The notes: generated by a model not told the origin, from the sequence alone. Numbered from the stretch's first letter, positions 42,286 through 53,210 are shown. The stretch: DNA of 64,000 bases from Lachnospiraceae bacterium (GCA_017962105.1 JAGCVY010000083.1:1-64000); one strand, 5' to 3'. Made by a program: numbers and translations.

Positions 42286-43359
42286 TCACATATTTGAAAT
42301 CACACCGCCGCCGAGCACGCAGCCATTCTCATCGTACCAGACTGCCGACTGCCCCGGCGCTGCCGCACGGACCGGCTCGTCGAAATCGATCCGGAACAGT
42401 CCGTCGCCCATCCGGGTGACCACCGCTGCCTGCGGTGCGTGGTGGTACCTCACTTTTACAAAACTGCGAAGGCTCTCTCCCTCCGGGATGTCCTCTACAC
42501 CCATGAAATTTACATCCTCGCAGAGAATGCTGTCGCGGTAGACGGCGCTCTCGTCGCCGAGAACAACCTCATTTTCCGAGGGACGGATCTCCGTGACGTA
42601 CGCAGGGAATCCCAGGGCGATGCCCAAGCCCTTGCGCTGCCCGACCGTATAGTTGATGATGCCCTTGTGACGGCCGAGAACGCGGCCCTCCGTATCGACG
42701 AAATTGCCCTCACCGGGGATCTCGCTGCCCTCCGGGGCGTGGTCGCGGACATACTCCGCATAATGACCCTCCGGCACAAAGCAGATCTCCTGGGAATCGG
42801 GCTTGTCCGCAACGACAATCCCGGCCTGCCGCGCCAGTTCCCGCACCGTCTCCTTGGAGTAGGATCCAAGCGGCATCATGGTCCGCGCCAGCTGGTCCTG
42901 GGTAAGGCGGTAGAGCATGTACGTCTGGTCCTTCTCCGCGTGGTCCGCCGTCCGCACGGTGTAGCGGCCGTCCGGAAGCTGCACGACGTTGGCATAGTGT
43001 CCGGTGGCCACGGCGGCCGCCTGAAGGATGTCCGCGTACTCCAGCATCTTCGCCCATTTGACGGTGCGGTTGCAGCCCACGCAGGGGTTCGGCGTCCGTC
43101 CGCGCAGGTACTCCGCGACGAAGGGGGCGGTTACGTTTTCGCAAAATGAGGACACGCAGTTGACCACATGGAACGGAATCCCGATCAGCGCTGCGGTGTC
43201 TCTGGCGTCGTCAATCTCGCAGCAGCGGCTCATCTCGCCGCTCTCCGATTCCCATGTGCGCAGCGTGATGCCGATGACATCGTGTCCCTGCTCCTTGAGA
43301 AGCAGGGCAGCCACTGCGCTGTCCACGCCGCCGGACAATCCTACCAAAACCTTAGCCAT
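42286..43359 (-). CDS. mnmA: tRNA 2-thiouridine(34) synthase MnmA
   Basis: 357 residues. Thiolates U34 of Lys, Glu and Gln tRNAs. Motifs: VLVGLSGGVDSAVAALLL (PP-loop), NPCVGCNRTVKW with the first catalytic cysteine, ATGHYA, QEICFVP with the second cysteine, and GQRKGLGIA. I start at ATG five bases after GGAGG; a TTG four codons earlier overlaps the ribosome site. That site is itself next to the T run of the metK terminator. Confidence 0.96.
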   Translation of the reverse strand: MAKVLVGLSGGVDSAVAALLLKEQGHDVIGITLRTWESESGEMSRCCEIDDARDTAALIGIPFHVVNCVSSFCENVTAPFVAEYLRGRTPNPCVGCNRTVKWAKMLEYADILQAAAVATGHYANVVQLPDGRYTVRTADHAEKDQTYMLYRLTQDQLARTMMPLGSYSKETVRELARQAGIVVADKPDSQEICFVPEGHYAEYVRDHAPEGSEIPGEGNFVDTEGRVLGRHKGIINYTVGQRKGLGIALGFPAYVTEIRPSENEVVLGDESAVYRDSILCEDVNFMGVEDIPEGESLRSFVKVRYHHAPQAAVVTRMGDGLFRIDFDEPVRAAAPGQSAVWYDENGCVLGGGVISNM

Positions 43360-43369
43360 TCTATCCTCC

Positions 43370-43400
43370 AAAAAAGCGCAGAACCCTTCGGCTCTGCGCT
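43370..43400 (-). terminator. Intrinsic terminator of metK
   Basis: Minus strand AGCGCAGA/TCTGCGCT stem with a loop of about ten bases, then TTTTTT. The T run is directly followed by the GGAGG site of mnmA, so mnmA must rely on read-through or an unseen promoter. Confidence 0.85.
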
Positions 43401-43407
43401 TCCTCTT

Positions 43408-44619
43408 TTACAGGTATTTCCGCAACTCCTCGATGCGGTCCGTCCGCTCCCACGGAAGGTCGATATCGGTGCGGCCGAAATGGCCGTACGCCGCGGTCTG
43501 CTTGTAAATCGGCCGGCGCAGGTCGAGCATCTTGATGATGCCGCCCGGGCGAAGGTCGAAGACCTTGCGGACAATCTTCGTGAGCTCAACATCGGAAATC
43601 TTGCCGGTGCCGAAGGTATCCAGCATCACCGAGGTGGGCTCCGCAACGCCGATGGCGTAGGAAAGCTGAACCTCGCAGCGGTCTGCGAGTCCTGCCGCTA
43701 CCACGTTCTTCGCCACATAGCGGGCTGCATAGCTGGCGGAACGGTCCACCTTCGTGCAGTCCTTTCCGGAAAATGCCCCGCCGCCGTGGCGAGCATATCC
43801 GCCGTAGGTATCCACGATGATCTTGCGGCCCGTGAGGCCGGAGTCACCGTTCGGTCCGCCGATGACAAAGCGTCCCGTGGGGTTGATATAGAAGATCGTC
43901 TCGTCGTCCACCATCTCCGCCGGAAGAACCGGGTCGAGGACGAACTTTCGAATGTCTTCGTGAAGCTTTTCCTGGGTCACATCCGGGTCGTGCTGCGTCG
44001 AGAGAACCACCGCATGCAGATGCACGGGCTTGCCGTTCTCGTCGTACTCCACCGTCACCTGGGATTTGCCGTCCGGACGAAGATACGGAAGGGTTCCGTT
44101 CTTGCGGACCTCGGCAAGCTTTCTCGTGAGCTTGTGCGCAAGACTGATCGGATACGGCATCAGCTCCGGGGTCTCGTTCGTCGCGTAGCCGAACATCATA
44201 CCCTGATCGCCGGCGCCGACGTTGAGTTCGTCAGCAACCGCACGGCTGCTCTCACCGCTGTCCGCCGCAGCGCCTTCCTTGAGTTCAAGGGCCTTATTCA
44301 CGCCCATGGCAATGTCCGCGGACTGTTCGTCAAGCGCAACAATGACGCCGCAGGTATCGGCGTCAAATCCGTATTTGGCACGCGTGTAACCGATCTCGCG
44401 GATCGTGTCTCGCACGGTCTTCTGAATATCCACGTAACCGTCAGTGGAAATCTCACCCATCACAAGCACAAGGCCGGTCGTGATCGCCGTCTCGCAGGCT
44501 ACACGGCTCATGGGGTCCTGCGCGATCAGCGCATCCAAAACCGCATCCGAAATCTGGTCGCAGATCTTATCGGGATGTCCCTCTGTAACCGATTCCGAAG
44601 TAAACAGCCTTTTTTCCAA
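43408..44619 (-). CDS. metK: S-adenosylmethionine synthetase
   Basis: 403 residues. Makes AdoMet from methionine and ATP. Motifs: [32 protein letters not shown] (ATP-binding), [19 protein letters not shown] loop [14 protein letters not shown], and [19 protein letters not shown]. The start codon is TTG ([10 protein letters not shown]), ten bases after AAGGAGG; no ATG is available nearby. It lies 55 bases after murA with no SAM riboswitch in the gap. It is the last gene of the TPR-murA-metK series. Confidence 0.97.
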   Translation of the reverse strand: MEKRLFTSESVTEGHPDKICDQISDAVLDALIAQDPMSRVACETAITTGLVLVMGEISTDGYVDIQKTVRDTIREIGYTRAKYGFDADTCGVIVALDEQSADIAMGVNKALELKEGAAADSGESSRAVADELNVGAGDQGMMFGYATNETPELMPYPISLAHKLTRKLAEVRKNGTLPYLRPDGKSQVTVEYDENGKPVHLHAVVLSTQHDPDVTQEKLHEDIRKFVLDPVLPAEMVDDETIFYINPTGRFVIGGPNGDSGLTGRKIIVDTYGGYARHGGGAFSGKDCTKVDRSASYAARYVAKNVVAAGLADRCEVQLSYAIGVAEPTSVMLDTFGTGKISDVELTKIVRKVFDLRPGGIIKMLDLRRPIYKQTAAYGHFGRTDIDLPWERTDRIEELRKYL

Positions 44620-44674
44620 CTTTTATCGCCTCCTTAATTAGTACGGGTTTGTTTGTCATATTTTCGGGCCGGAA

Positions 44675-45979
44675 TCACTCCGTTCCCAGATTGCTCCGGT
44701 CGTCCACTGTCTCCTTGACAATGTCCGCACCGATCCCGCGAAGCTTGCCGTCGAAATCCTCGTAGCCTCGCTCAATATAGTCAATCCAATCCAGCACCGT
44801 CTGTCCGCCAGCCGCAAGGGCTGCGATCGTGAGCGCTGCACCGGCGCGAAGGTCCGGGACCTCGATATGCGTTCCGGTCACCGACTCTACGCCGTGGATC
44901 TTCGCTGTTTTATTGTCCTTCACATCGATGTCGGCGCCCATTTTCCGAAGCTCTTCCACGTAGCGGAAGCGGTTCTCGAAAATGGTTTCCGTAACCGTGC
45001 TGTTGCCGCTGCCGAGCATCAGGACCGACGTGATCTGCGGCTGCATGTCCGTCGGGAATCCGGGATACACACGGGTGCGTACCGTCGAGCTGCCGAGCCT
45101 CGTGCCCTCCTCTGCCACGATGCGGACCTCGTCGCCGCTTGCGGACTCCTCAACCCGCACGCCGATCTCCTCAAGCTTGGAGGAAATGGCCTCCAGGTGG
45201 CGCGGGATGACGTTCTTCAGCGTCACATCGCCCTTCGCCGCAGCTACCGCACACATAAACGTTCCCGCCTCGATCTGGTCGGGAATGATGGAATACTCCG
45301 TGCCACGCAGGGATTCCACACCGTAGATACGGATCACATCCGTACCGGCGCCCTTGATCCGCGCGCCCATGCTGTTTAAGAAGTTGGCCACATCAACGAT
45401 GTGCGGCTCCTTCGCGGCATTTTCCACCGTGGTCTGGCCCTTTGCAAGAACTGCCGCCAGCATGATGTTGATGGTGGCGCCGACGCTGGCAACATCGAGG
45501 AAAATACCGTTGCCGCGCAGGTTCGTCACATTGGCATAAATGCAATTGTCTTTCTCATTCTCGTCGCAGTTGACGCCGAGAGCACGGAAACCTTTCAGAT
45601 GCTGGTCGATCGGCCGTGAGCCGATGTCGCATCCGCCGGGCATCGCAACCTGTGCCTGCCCTTTCTTGCCAATCAGCGCACCGAGCAGATAGTACGATGC
45701 ACGGATCTTCTGGATAACTTCCGACTTTACTACCACGGAATTGATGGTCTTGCCGCAGATCACGACCTTGTGCGGGTCGATCCGATCCACGGTTGCACCG
45801 ATTCCCTTGATGGCGTCAAGCAGCACGTTGATGTCGCTGACATCCGGAAGATTCTCGATGGTAACCGGCTCGTCCGTCAGAATTGCACCCGCAATGATAC
45901 CAAGCGCCGCGTTCTTCGCGCCGCCGATCACCACGTCACCGTGCAATGACTTGCCTCCGTTAATGATATACCGATTCAT
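44675..45979 (-). CDS. murA: UDP-N-acetylglucosamine 1-carboxyvinyltransferase
   Basis: 434 residues. First committed step of peptidoglycan synthesis. Motifs: INGGKSLHGDVVIGGAKNAAL, the catalytic cysteine in MPGGCDIGSRPIDQHLKGF, and PGFPTDMQPQ. Lys22-type residue in GGAKNAA is present. The ATG lies six bases after the TPR gene's stop, with the GGAGTGACC site inside that gene's last codons, so the two are translationally linked. Confidence 0.97.
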   Translation of the reverse strand: MNRYIINGGKSLHGDVVIGGAKNAALGIIAGAILTDEPVTIENLPDVSDINVLLDAIKGIGATVDRIDPHKVVICGKTINSVVVKSEVIQKIRASYYLLGALIGKKGQAQVAMPGGCDIGSRPIDQHLKGFRALGVNCDENEKDNCIYANVTNLRGNGIFLDVASVGATINIMLAAVLAKGQTTVENAAKEPHIVDVANFLNSMGARIKGAGTDVIRIYGVESLRGTEYSIIPDQIEAGTFMCAVAAAKGDVTLKNVIPRHLEAISSKLEEIGVRVEESASGDEVRIVAEEGTRLGSSTVRTRVYPGFPTDMQPQITSVLMLGSGNSTVTETIFENRFRYVEELRKMGADIDVKDNKTAKIHGVESVTGTHIEVPDLRAGAALTIAALAAGGQTVLDWIDYIERGYEDFDGKLRGIGADIVKETVDDRSNLGTE

Positions 45980-45985
45980 AATAGG

Positions 45986-47605
45986 TCACTCCGCGCTTCC
46001 TTTGTCGTCCTTACCGATGTCCTTGAGGAGGTTGTAGAGCATCTTCTCCATATCCTCATCGGGAATTTCCTTTTTCTCGCGAACACACGGCACAACCTGA
46101 GTGTCAGCCATCATCTTCGCATACTCGTCCTCGTTCGCGTCGGAGGGATTGCCCTTCGCCTCCTCCGTCGCGTTGCAGACCTCATTGCCGATCCTCTCGG
46201 CCACTGCTTCCAGCTCCGCATCCGCATAATCGCGCTCCGCGATCACAACGTCACTGTCGTCGGCACCTTCGGATTCCTCCTCCGGAAAATTCTCCTCGTC
46301 GCAGTCCTCGTCGTCCTCATCGGATTCCTCGTCGCTGTCCTCATCCGTATCGTCAACATCGTCATCCTCAGGCTCATCGTCGTCGGCATCATCGATGTCT
46401 TCTTCATCATCGTCCTCGTCGTCCTCGTCGGACTCTTCGTCATCCGCCTCGTCGGAGTCGTCCTCCTCGGCATCATCTTCGTCGGAGTCGTCCTCATCTT
46501 CCTCGTCAGAGTCATCCTCAGCGGTCTCGCCGGACTCCTCCTCAGCGGCATCCTCCGAAGCCTCGTCGGTATCCTCTTCCGGATCGGACTCGTCATCCTC
46601 GTCCTCATCGTCGTCATCGTAATCATCGTCGAAATAGACGTGATCGATCTTTCCGGCAAGCTCCTCCGGCAGGACATACTCTGCGCCGTCGGCTGCTGCA
46701 GCTTCCGTTGCGCCCTCCGCCGCTTCGGCTTCCGCCTCGACAGCTGCGGGCTCTGCGTCAGCTTCCTCTGCCGCGGCCTCACCGGCATCCTCCGCGAAAA
46801 CCGAACGATCCTCACCGGTAGGCTGGTGCAGCGACAGAAACTCCGGCGTGCGGAGATACGGCTCGGGATGAGCGGGCATCGCCTGTGCGATGGACTTCTC
46901 ATCCACGGTCTCGTTGGCCACCGCCTCTGCGCGGGCATTTTCCTCCAGGAGGGCAGAGACATCATCCATCAGGGATTCTGCGGTGGTCTCAGCGTCAACT
47001 TCCTCCTCGGCAGCCGCGGCAATATCATCGGCGTCCGTATCCGTCTCGCAGGCGTCCAGAAGGACTTTCGCCTTCGCCGACACCTCGGAATCCGGAAAAT
47101 ACTTCATGATCTGGTGGCATTCCTTCGCGCACAGCTCACGGTCGTTATTCTTGTAATATGCCTTGGCAAGCTCCAGCGCCCAGACATCGGTATACTCTTC
47201 ATTCTTCAGCTTCGCAAGGCTCTTGATCAAAAACTCGGGATCCTTGCCCAGCATGCAGTCCACACGGTAGCGGTACACAAGGCGCTCCGGGTTCTCCGGC
47301 TCCATCCGGCGGAACTCGCGGAGATACTGCTCCGCTTCCCTCGGTTCCTTCTGTTTCAGGCAAATCTCAATCAAGCCGGTCATAACCTTATGGGTTTTGT
47401 TCCGGTTGTACATTTCAAGATAAATGTCCTTTGCGTCGTCGTAGCGTCCCTTCTTCGTGTACAGATCCGCAATGACGGAAAGGTTGTACTGCGAAGCCAC
47501 CTTCTCGGGATTGATTCGGTCGGCGATCTCCACCGCCTCATCGTACGCCTTCTCTCGAACCAGTTTCTTTACTGCATTGACTTTGGCGGTCGTTGTCAGT
47601 AACAT
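45986..47605 (-). CDS. TPR protein with a long poly-acidic region
   Basis: 539 residues. The first 190 form TPR-like helical repeats (KAYDEAVEIADRINPEKVASQY, GRYDDAKDIYLEMYNRN, REAEQYLREFRRMEPENPE). An Ala/Glu-rich linker follows. Residues about 320-460 are almost entirely Asp, Glu and Ser (DDEDEDDESDPEEDTDEAS and similar). A short helical C-terminus with KKEIPDEDMEKMLYNLLKDI closes the protein. There is no signal peptide, so it is cytosolic. I know no function; the acidic tail could mimic nucleic acid or bind basic proteins or cations. It lies just downstream of the SRP RNA and may share its promoter. Confidence 0.85.
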   Translation of the reverse strand: MLLTTTAKVNAVKKLVREKAYDEAVEIADRINPEKVASQYNLSVIADLYTKKGRYDDAKDIYLEMYNRNKTHKVMTGLIEICLKQKEPREAEQYLREFRRMEPENPERLVYRYRVDCMLGKDPEFLIKSLAKLKNEEYTDVWALELAKAYYKNNDRELCAKECHQIMKYFPDSEVSAKAKVLLDACETDTDADDIAAAAEEEVDAETTAESLMDDVSALLEENARAEAVANETVDEKSIAQAMPAHPEPYLRTPEFLSLHQPTGEDRSVFAEDAGEAAAEEADAEPAAVEAEAEAAEGATEAAAADGAEYVLPEELAGKIDHVYFDDDYDDDDEDEDDESDPEEDTDEASEDAAEEESGETAEDDSDEEDEDDSDEDDAEEDDSDEADDEESDEDDEDDDEEDIDDADDDEPEDDDVDDTDEDSDEESDEDDEDCDEENFPEEESEGADDSDVVIAERDYADAELEAVAERIGNEVCNATEEAKGNPSDANEDEYAKMMADTQVVPCVREKKEIPDEDMEKMLYNLLKDIGKDDKGSAE

Positions 47606-47674
47606 GCTACTCTCCTCTCCTAAGAACCTGCGGATTCGAACCCGAATCCCATGGGAATTCCGTTAACCAATACA

Positions 47675-47941
47675 AAAGCCGTGCGAAGTGCGTCGAAACG
47701 CCTTTCCGGACGTTACCGCAGCAGTTGACTCGGCTCAGGTTTACTCGCGGCGCATGAGAGGGTTCGCTTAGTGCTGCTGTATTCCTACCCTGACACGGTT
47801 CACAAATTCTCATCGCGCGAGGCCCAAGCTTCAACGTTACTTACTACGGGCAGCTCCAAATCGGACGCCCCTCGGCACATCATCACCCCTGCTGTAGCGG
47901 ATTGCAGGTACAGGGCACCGCTATCTCCCCGGTTGCACGGC
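47675..47941 (-). ncRNA. ffs: Signal recognition particle RNA, large bacterial (Alu-containing) type
   Basis: About 267 bases, the length of Bacillus-type SRP RNA. The 5' end GCCGTGC pairs with the 3' GCACGGC, which is followed by TTTT. The conserved helix 8 signature is present as GTGAACCGTGTCAGG...GGAA...AGCAGC...AAGCGAAC, and GATAGCGG/TCCGCTA with GGGTGATGATGTGCCGAGG forms the Alu-type part. It scaffolds Ffh for co-translational targeting to the membrane. A consensus promoter starts transcription exactly at the first paired base. It lies upstream of the TPR gene, not next to dnaX. Confidence 0.92.
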
Positions 47942-47947
47942 ACAATA

Positions 47948-47976
47948 AGTATACTGTTTTTCTATATAATTGTCAA
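47948..47976 (-). promoter_or_regulatory. Promoter of SRP RNA
   Basis: Minus strand TTGACA (47971-47976), exactly 17 bases, TATACT (47948-47953). The best promoter in the window, as expected for a strongly expressed stable RNA; the start falls on 47941. Confidence 0.9.
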
Positions 47977-48407
47977 CCAGAATAACAAGGTAGAAAGGCT
48001 GCGGAAAATACTGTGAAAAAGCGCACTCAGTGAGAAGATTGCGCACAACACACTTCGCGAGCAAAGCTCGCTCAGCGCGCACTTCGAGATAAGAGAAAAC
48101 CACCCCTGCATTTCTGCAGGGGTGGCTTCCGGAGAAGGTATTTTTGTTACTTTGGGGTGTAGCAAAAACTATATAATGTATTGGGGTTTACGCTCATTAT
48201 AATACCACGGTGCAGTACGTTTGTGTGCACAAACATTACAAAAACCATAATTTCTTTTTGTGCAACCTGCCAAGGGCCTTTCGTCAATGTGTCTGATTGA
48301 CATCAAAATATCGGGTTCTCCAATGGACTTTTCCGTCATTTTGTACAATCAAGCCGTTTTTGGGCCTTTCGAGGCCGTCCCGATCCCGCCGAGCGCGCCC
48401 CCGTCGC
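47977..48407. other. Intergenic region with palindromes and no recognised gene
   Basis: No ORF with a ribosome site is visible. It holds a GCGAGC/GCTCGC hairpin (48057-48073) next to alternating GCGC motifs, the terminator at 48094-48126, TATAAT-like boxes near 48170 and 48197, and the perfect dyad GTTTGTG-TG-CACAAAC (48219-48234), which looks like a regulator site. A GGCCT/AGGCC hairpin without T run follows the FeoB-associated gene. A small RNA here cannot be excluded. Confidence 0.5.
48094..48126 (-). terminator. Intrinsic terminator upstream of SRP RNA promoter
   Basis: Minus strand CCACCCCTGCA/TGCAGGGGTGG stem with a four-base loop, then TTTTCTCTT. Probably ends transcripts arriving from the FeoB-associated gene or from an unrecognised RNA, and protects the SRP RNA promoter. 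Confidence 0.75.
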
Positions 48408-48587
48408 TCACTTCCCCGGTTTCTCCCTCTGACACATCCCGCGGGAGGCGCATCCCTCACAGCCGCAGCTGCAGCTGTGCTTCCCCTGCCGGCGGTCGCG
48501 GATCATTTTCCGAATGATCAGGGCGACGATCACGATCAGCACAAGGGAGACAAGTATTGTCCCGATGTTCTCCGCAAGCCATGCCAT
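48408..48587 (-). CDS. FeoB-associated Cys-rich membrane mini-protein
   Basis: 59 residues, too short for usual ORF thresholds. MAWLAENIGTILVSLVLIVIVALIIRKMI forms one transmembrane helix, followed by DRRQGKHSCSCGCEGCASRGMC with five cysteines. This is the layout of FeoB-associated Cys-rich proteins, which normally sit beside the ferrous iron transporter FeoB. No feoA or feoB is in this window, so it is an orphan copy. The ATG follows AGGAGGAAAGCCC, and the ftsH terminator lies just before it, so expression needs read-through or a hidden promoter. Confidence 0.85.
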   Translation of the reverse strand: MAWLAENIGTILVSLVLIVIVALIIRKMIRDRRQGKHSCSCGCEGCASRGMCQREKPGK

Positions 48588-48602
48588 GGGCTTTCCTCCT
48601 TC

Positions 48603-48639
48603 GCAAAACCGCCCGGAGAATCTGACGACCTCCGGGCGG
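48603..48639 (-). terminator. Intrinsic terminator of ftsH
   Basis: Minus strand CCGCCCGGAG/CTCCGGGCGG stem with an 11-base loop, then TTTTGCG, nine bases after the ftsH stop codon. Confidence 0.85.
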
Positions 48640-48647
48640 GTGATATT

Positions 48648-50539
<1,892 letters not shown>

Positions 50540-50543
<4 letters not shown>

Positions 50544-51091
50544 TCAACCTCCACATCTTCGGTGATGCTCAGCTTGCCGATGTACGGCAGCGCGCGGTAC
50601 TTCTGCGCATAGTCGAGCCCGAAGCCTACAACAAATTCATCCGGGATTTCAAACCCCGTGTATTGTACCTTCACATCCGTCACGCGCCGGGACGGCTTGT
50701 CGAGAAGCGTACACAATGCAAGAGACTCCGGCTGACGGCTCTTTAACATTTCCAGAAGGAACGCTAACGTCCGTCCCGAGTCCACGATATCCTCCACCAC
50801 GATCACATGCTGGCCGCGGATGGTCTCGTCCAGATCCTTGACGATCCGCACACGGCCGGAGCTCTCCACGTCGTCGCCGTAGCTCGACACCGACATGAAG
50901 TCCAGTTTAATCGGAAGGTCAATCCGCTTCGCAAGCTCTGTCGTGAAGAACACGCTCCCCTTGAGGATACAGATGAGCTTTAACTCCTCACAGCCCGCAT
51001 AGTCCGAGGTAATCTCCTCCGCCAATTCACGCACACGCGCCAAAAGACGCTCTTCCGGAATCATCACGCTGACCGTTTCGACCATTTCCAT
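50540..51091 (-). CDS. hpt: Hypoxanthine phosphoribosyltransferase
   Basis: 183 residues. Salvages hypoxanthine and guanine. Motifs: [36 protein letters not shown] and the PRPP loop [15 protein letters not shown] start at ATG six bases after GGAGG (MEMVETVSV); upstream in-frame ATGs lie before that site or inside tilS. Order tilS-hpt-ftsH is conserved in Firmicutes, and the stop overlaps the ftsH start. Confidence 0.96.
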
Positions 51092-51105
51092 AGTTGCCTC
51101 CGTCT

Positions 51106-52530
51106 TCATTCTTCCGTCAGCCGGACCACCAGCACGCGCTTTGTGCCCTCGCTGACACGGAACCGCTCGCTCCCGCGCACGCCGGGAATCCACAAGGTCT
51201 CCGATTCATCCGCCGTCATCACGAGAGGAATCTCGTCGCGGCGCTCCCTCGGAACCTTCTTGTTGACGAACACATCCTGTACCAGGGCTGTCTTTCCGTC
51301 CCGGGAGATGGTGATGCGGTCTCCGGGGCGTCTTGCGCGCACCACGCAAGCCTTGCCCATTGTATCATAATCAAACCATTTCGTATACGGATCGGGCGAA
51401 AAATCCTCACAATTTTCACGGTCTGTCACGGAAAATGAGAGCTTCATCCGCCGTTCCCCGAAAAATGTCACCGTCACGCCGCGCTCGATCTCCCGCCGCG
51501 CGATCTCATGCCTTCCGCCGAAGGCCTCCACGATGTCCACCGCCGGCTCAATGTCGCGGTAGCCCCGCCGAAGCGTCACCCCGTGCGGAAAATCGGCCTG
51601 CGCCGATACTCTTCCCTCACACAACTTAAGAAGCATCGCGATGTGGGCGTCCGAAAGGTCCTTCCGGTGTCCGCACACAAGCTCAAGGTAGCGAAGCGCA
51701 GCCTCCGCCCGGAACACCTCGGGGATCTCCGCCATCGCGTCGCAGTGCATCTTCCGCTCCGCCTCATCCACGACCGTCCCGTAGACCTTGTCCGTCTCGG
51801 CGTCAAAATACTCCCTGACAGCCTCGAGACGCTCGCCCGCCTTGGCGATGTTGCGGGCAGCCCCGGCGTTCCGCCCGGCAAGGAGCGGCATCACCCGGTT
51901 CCTCAGGAAATTCCGGTCCCCGTCGTCCTCGCGGTTCGTGGCGTCGATGCAGTACTCCTCGCCCCGAAGCGCCAACTCCGCAAGGATCTCCGCCTTGTGA
52001 AGCGAAAGAAGCGGCCGGATCAGACGCAGGTTCCCGTCCTCAAAGGGCCGGCTGTCCGCCGAGATCCCCGTGAGGCCGCGAAGCCCGCTGCCGCGCATGA
52101 GATGCAGCAGAACCGTCTCCGCCCTGTCGTCCGCATGATGGGCAACCGCAACGCAGTTCGCGCCGGTCTCCGCGGCCACCCGCGCAAATTCGCGGTACCG
52201 CACGGTCCGGCCGGCCTCCTCGATGCCGATGCCCTGCTCCTTCGCGAACGCAGGCACATCCACCGATACAACCACAAGCGGAATCTTTTTCTTTTCGCAA
52301 AATGCCCTGCAGAACGCCTCGTCGCGCTCCGCCTCCGCGCCGCGGATCTTATGGTTGACGTGCACCGCGGTAAGCCGCAGCGACAACTCCTCCGCAAGCT
52401 CGTGAAGCATCACAAGAAGGCACAGCGAGTCGCTTCCGCCGGAAAATCCGGCCACAACGCCGTCTCCGGTTGACAGCAACCGCTTCCGCTCAATCATTTC
52501 CCGTACTCTGCGCAGCGCTTCCGTCTCCAT
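51106..52530 (-). CDS. tilS: tRNA(Ile)-lysidine synthase TilS
   Basis: 474 residues. Converts C34 of the isoleucine CAU tRNA to lysidine. PP-loop VVAGFSGGSDSLCLLVML; then VNHKIRGAEAERDEAFC, AVAHHADDRAETVLLHLMRGSGLRGLTG; and the C-terminal TilS domains (VRARRPGDRITISRDGK, VQDVFVNKKVPRERRDEIPLV). The start METEALRRVREM follows AGAGGTGCTGT. It lies 13 bases after divIC and 14 before hpt. Confidence 0.95.
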   Translation of the reverse strand: METEALRRVREMIERKRLLSTGDGVVAGFSGGSDSLCLLVMLHELAEELSLRLTAVHVNHKIRGAEAERDEAFCRAFCEKKKIPLVVVSVDVPAFAKEQGIGIEEAGRTVRYREFARVAAETGANCVAVAHHADDRAETVLLHLMRGSGLRGLTGISADSRPFEDGNLRLIRPLLSLHKAEILAELALRGEEYCIDATNREDDGDRNFLRNRVMPLLAGRNAGAARNIAKAGERLEAVREYFDAETDKVYGTVVDEAERKMHCDAMAEIPEVFRAEAALRYLELVCGHRKDLSDAHIAMLLKLCEGRVSAQADFPHGVTLRRGYRDIEPAVDIVEAFGGRHEIARREIERGVTVTFFGERRMKLSFSVTDRENCEDFSPDPYTKWFDYDTMGKACVVRARRPGDRITISRDGKTALVQDVFVNKKVPRERRDEIPLVMTADESETLWIPGVRGSERFRVSEGTKRVLVVRLTEE

Positions 52531-52543
52531 ACAGCACCTCTCG

Positions 52544-52900
52544 TCACTTGCCCGCCTTCGTGGGCTCCGGCGTCGGCGTTGCCGGCAAATCGTCCTCCAC
52601 ATGGAACAGGATCTCATCCTTGTACACAAGGCCGAGCACCTCGCGGGCAACCTCTTCCATATAACCGCGCGTCTTTACGTAGGCGCGGTACTGTTCGATC
52701 TCCTCCGTGCGCTCCATCTCCTGCGCTTTCAGGCGGATCAACCGCTCCTTTTCCTCCAGCTTCCTGTCGTAGTCATCCTGCGCTCCGTGCAGCAGGATGA
52801 CAAAGGCCGCCCCGATCAGGCAGACCAAAAGGCCCAGGATGAAAAAGGAGACAAGCCGCTTTGTCAGCATGTGTTTTTTCGGAACTATTCCTTTCTTCAT
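52544..52900 (-). CDS. divIC: Septum formation initiator, FtsB/DivIC family
   Basis: 118 residues. Short cytosolic N-terminus, one transmembrane helix (about 15-38), a coiled coil (YDRKLEEKERLIRLKAQEMERTEEI) and the family's RGYMEEVAREVLGLVYKDEILFH motif. DivIC/FtsB joins FtsL and FtsQ/DivIB in the divisome. The Pro-rich PATPTPEPTKAGK end is a free tail. It sits between rqcP and tilS, as in Bacillus. Confidence 0.9.
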   Translation of the reverse strand: MKKGIVPKKHMLTKRLVSFFILGLLVCLIGAAFVILLHGAQDDYDRKLEEKERLIRLKAQEMERTEEIEQYRAYVKTRGYMEEVAREVLGLVYKDEILFHVEDDLPATPTPEPTKAGK

Positions 52901-52945
52901 ATCGTCCTCATTCCTTCGAAAGTAAGTAAAACCCCTGTGTTTGCA

Positions 52946-53185
52946 CTACAGATAACGGAACAATTCCTTCGCCTCGTCCTTGCGGACCGTCTCGGTGACC
53001 GAGGTCACCTCCACCTTTACTTCCTTATTCCCGAAACCGATCTCGATCACGTCGCCGACCTTCACCTCCAGGGAAGCCCTCGCGACCTTACCGTTCACCG
53101 AGACGCGCCCTGCATCGCAGGCCTCGTTGGCGACGGTTCTCCGCTTGATCAGCCGGGAAACCTTCAAATACTTGTCCAGTCTCAT
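52946..53185 (-). CDS. rqcP: RqcP-type S4 RNA-binding protein
   Basis: 79 residues. S4 domain: MRLDKYLKVSRLIKRRTVANEACDAGRVSVNGK, very close in layout to Bacillus RqcP (YabO), which works with RqcH in adding C-terminal alanine tails on stalled 50S subunits. Start chosen by family alignment; the ribosome site (GGATGGATT) is weak, and 30 in-frame upstream codons run through the hup-side hairpin. It lies 45 bases before divIC. Confidence 0.88.
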   Translation of the reverse strand: MRLDKYLKVSRLIKRRTVANEACDAGRVSVNGKVARASLEVKVGDVIEIGFGNKEVKVEVTSVTETVRKDEAKELFRYL

Positions 53186-53210
53186 ACGATAATCCATCCA
53201 TTGATGAACA

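Noticed and set aside
46395..46622. Poly-serine ORF on the plus strand
   Set aside because: It is the antisense reading of the Asp/Glu tract of the TPR protein.
47624..47650. tRNA-like GGTTCGAATCC motif between SRP RNA and TPR gene
   Set aside because: The supposed T-stem has mismatches (G-G, C-C), and no acceptor, D or anticodon arms can be formed with the flanking sequence.
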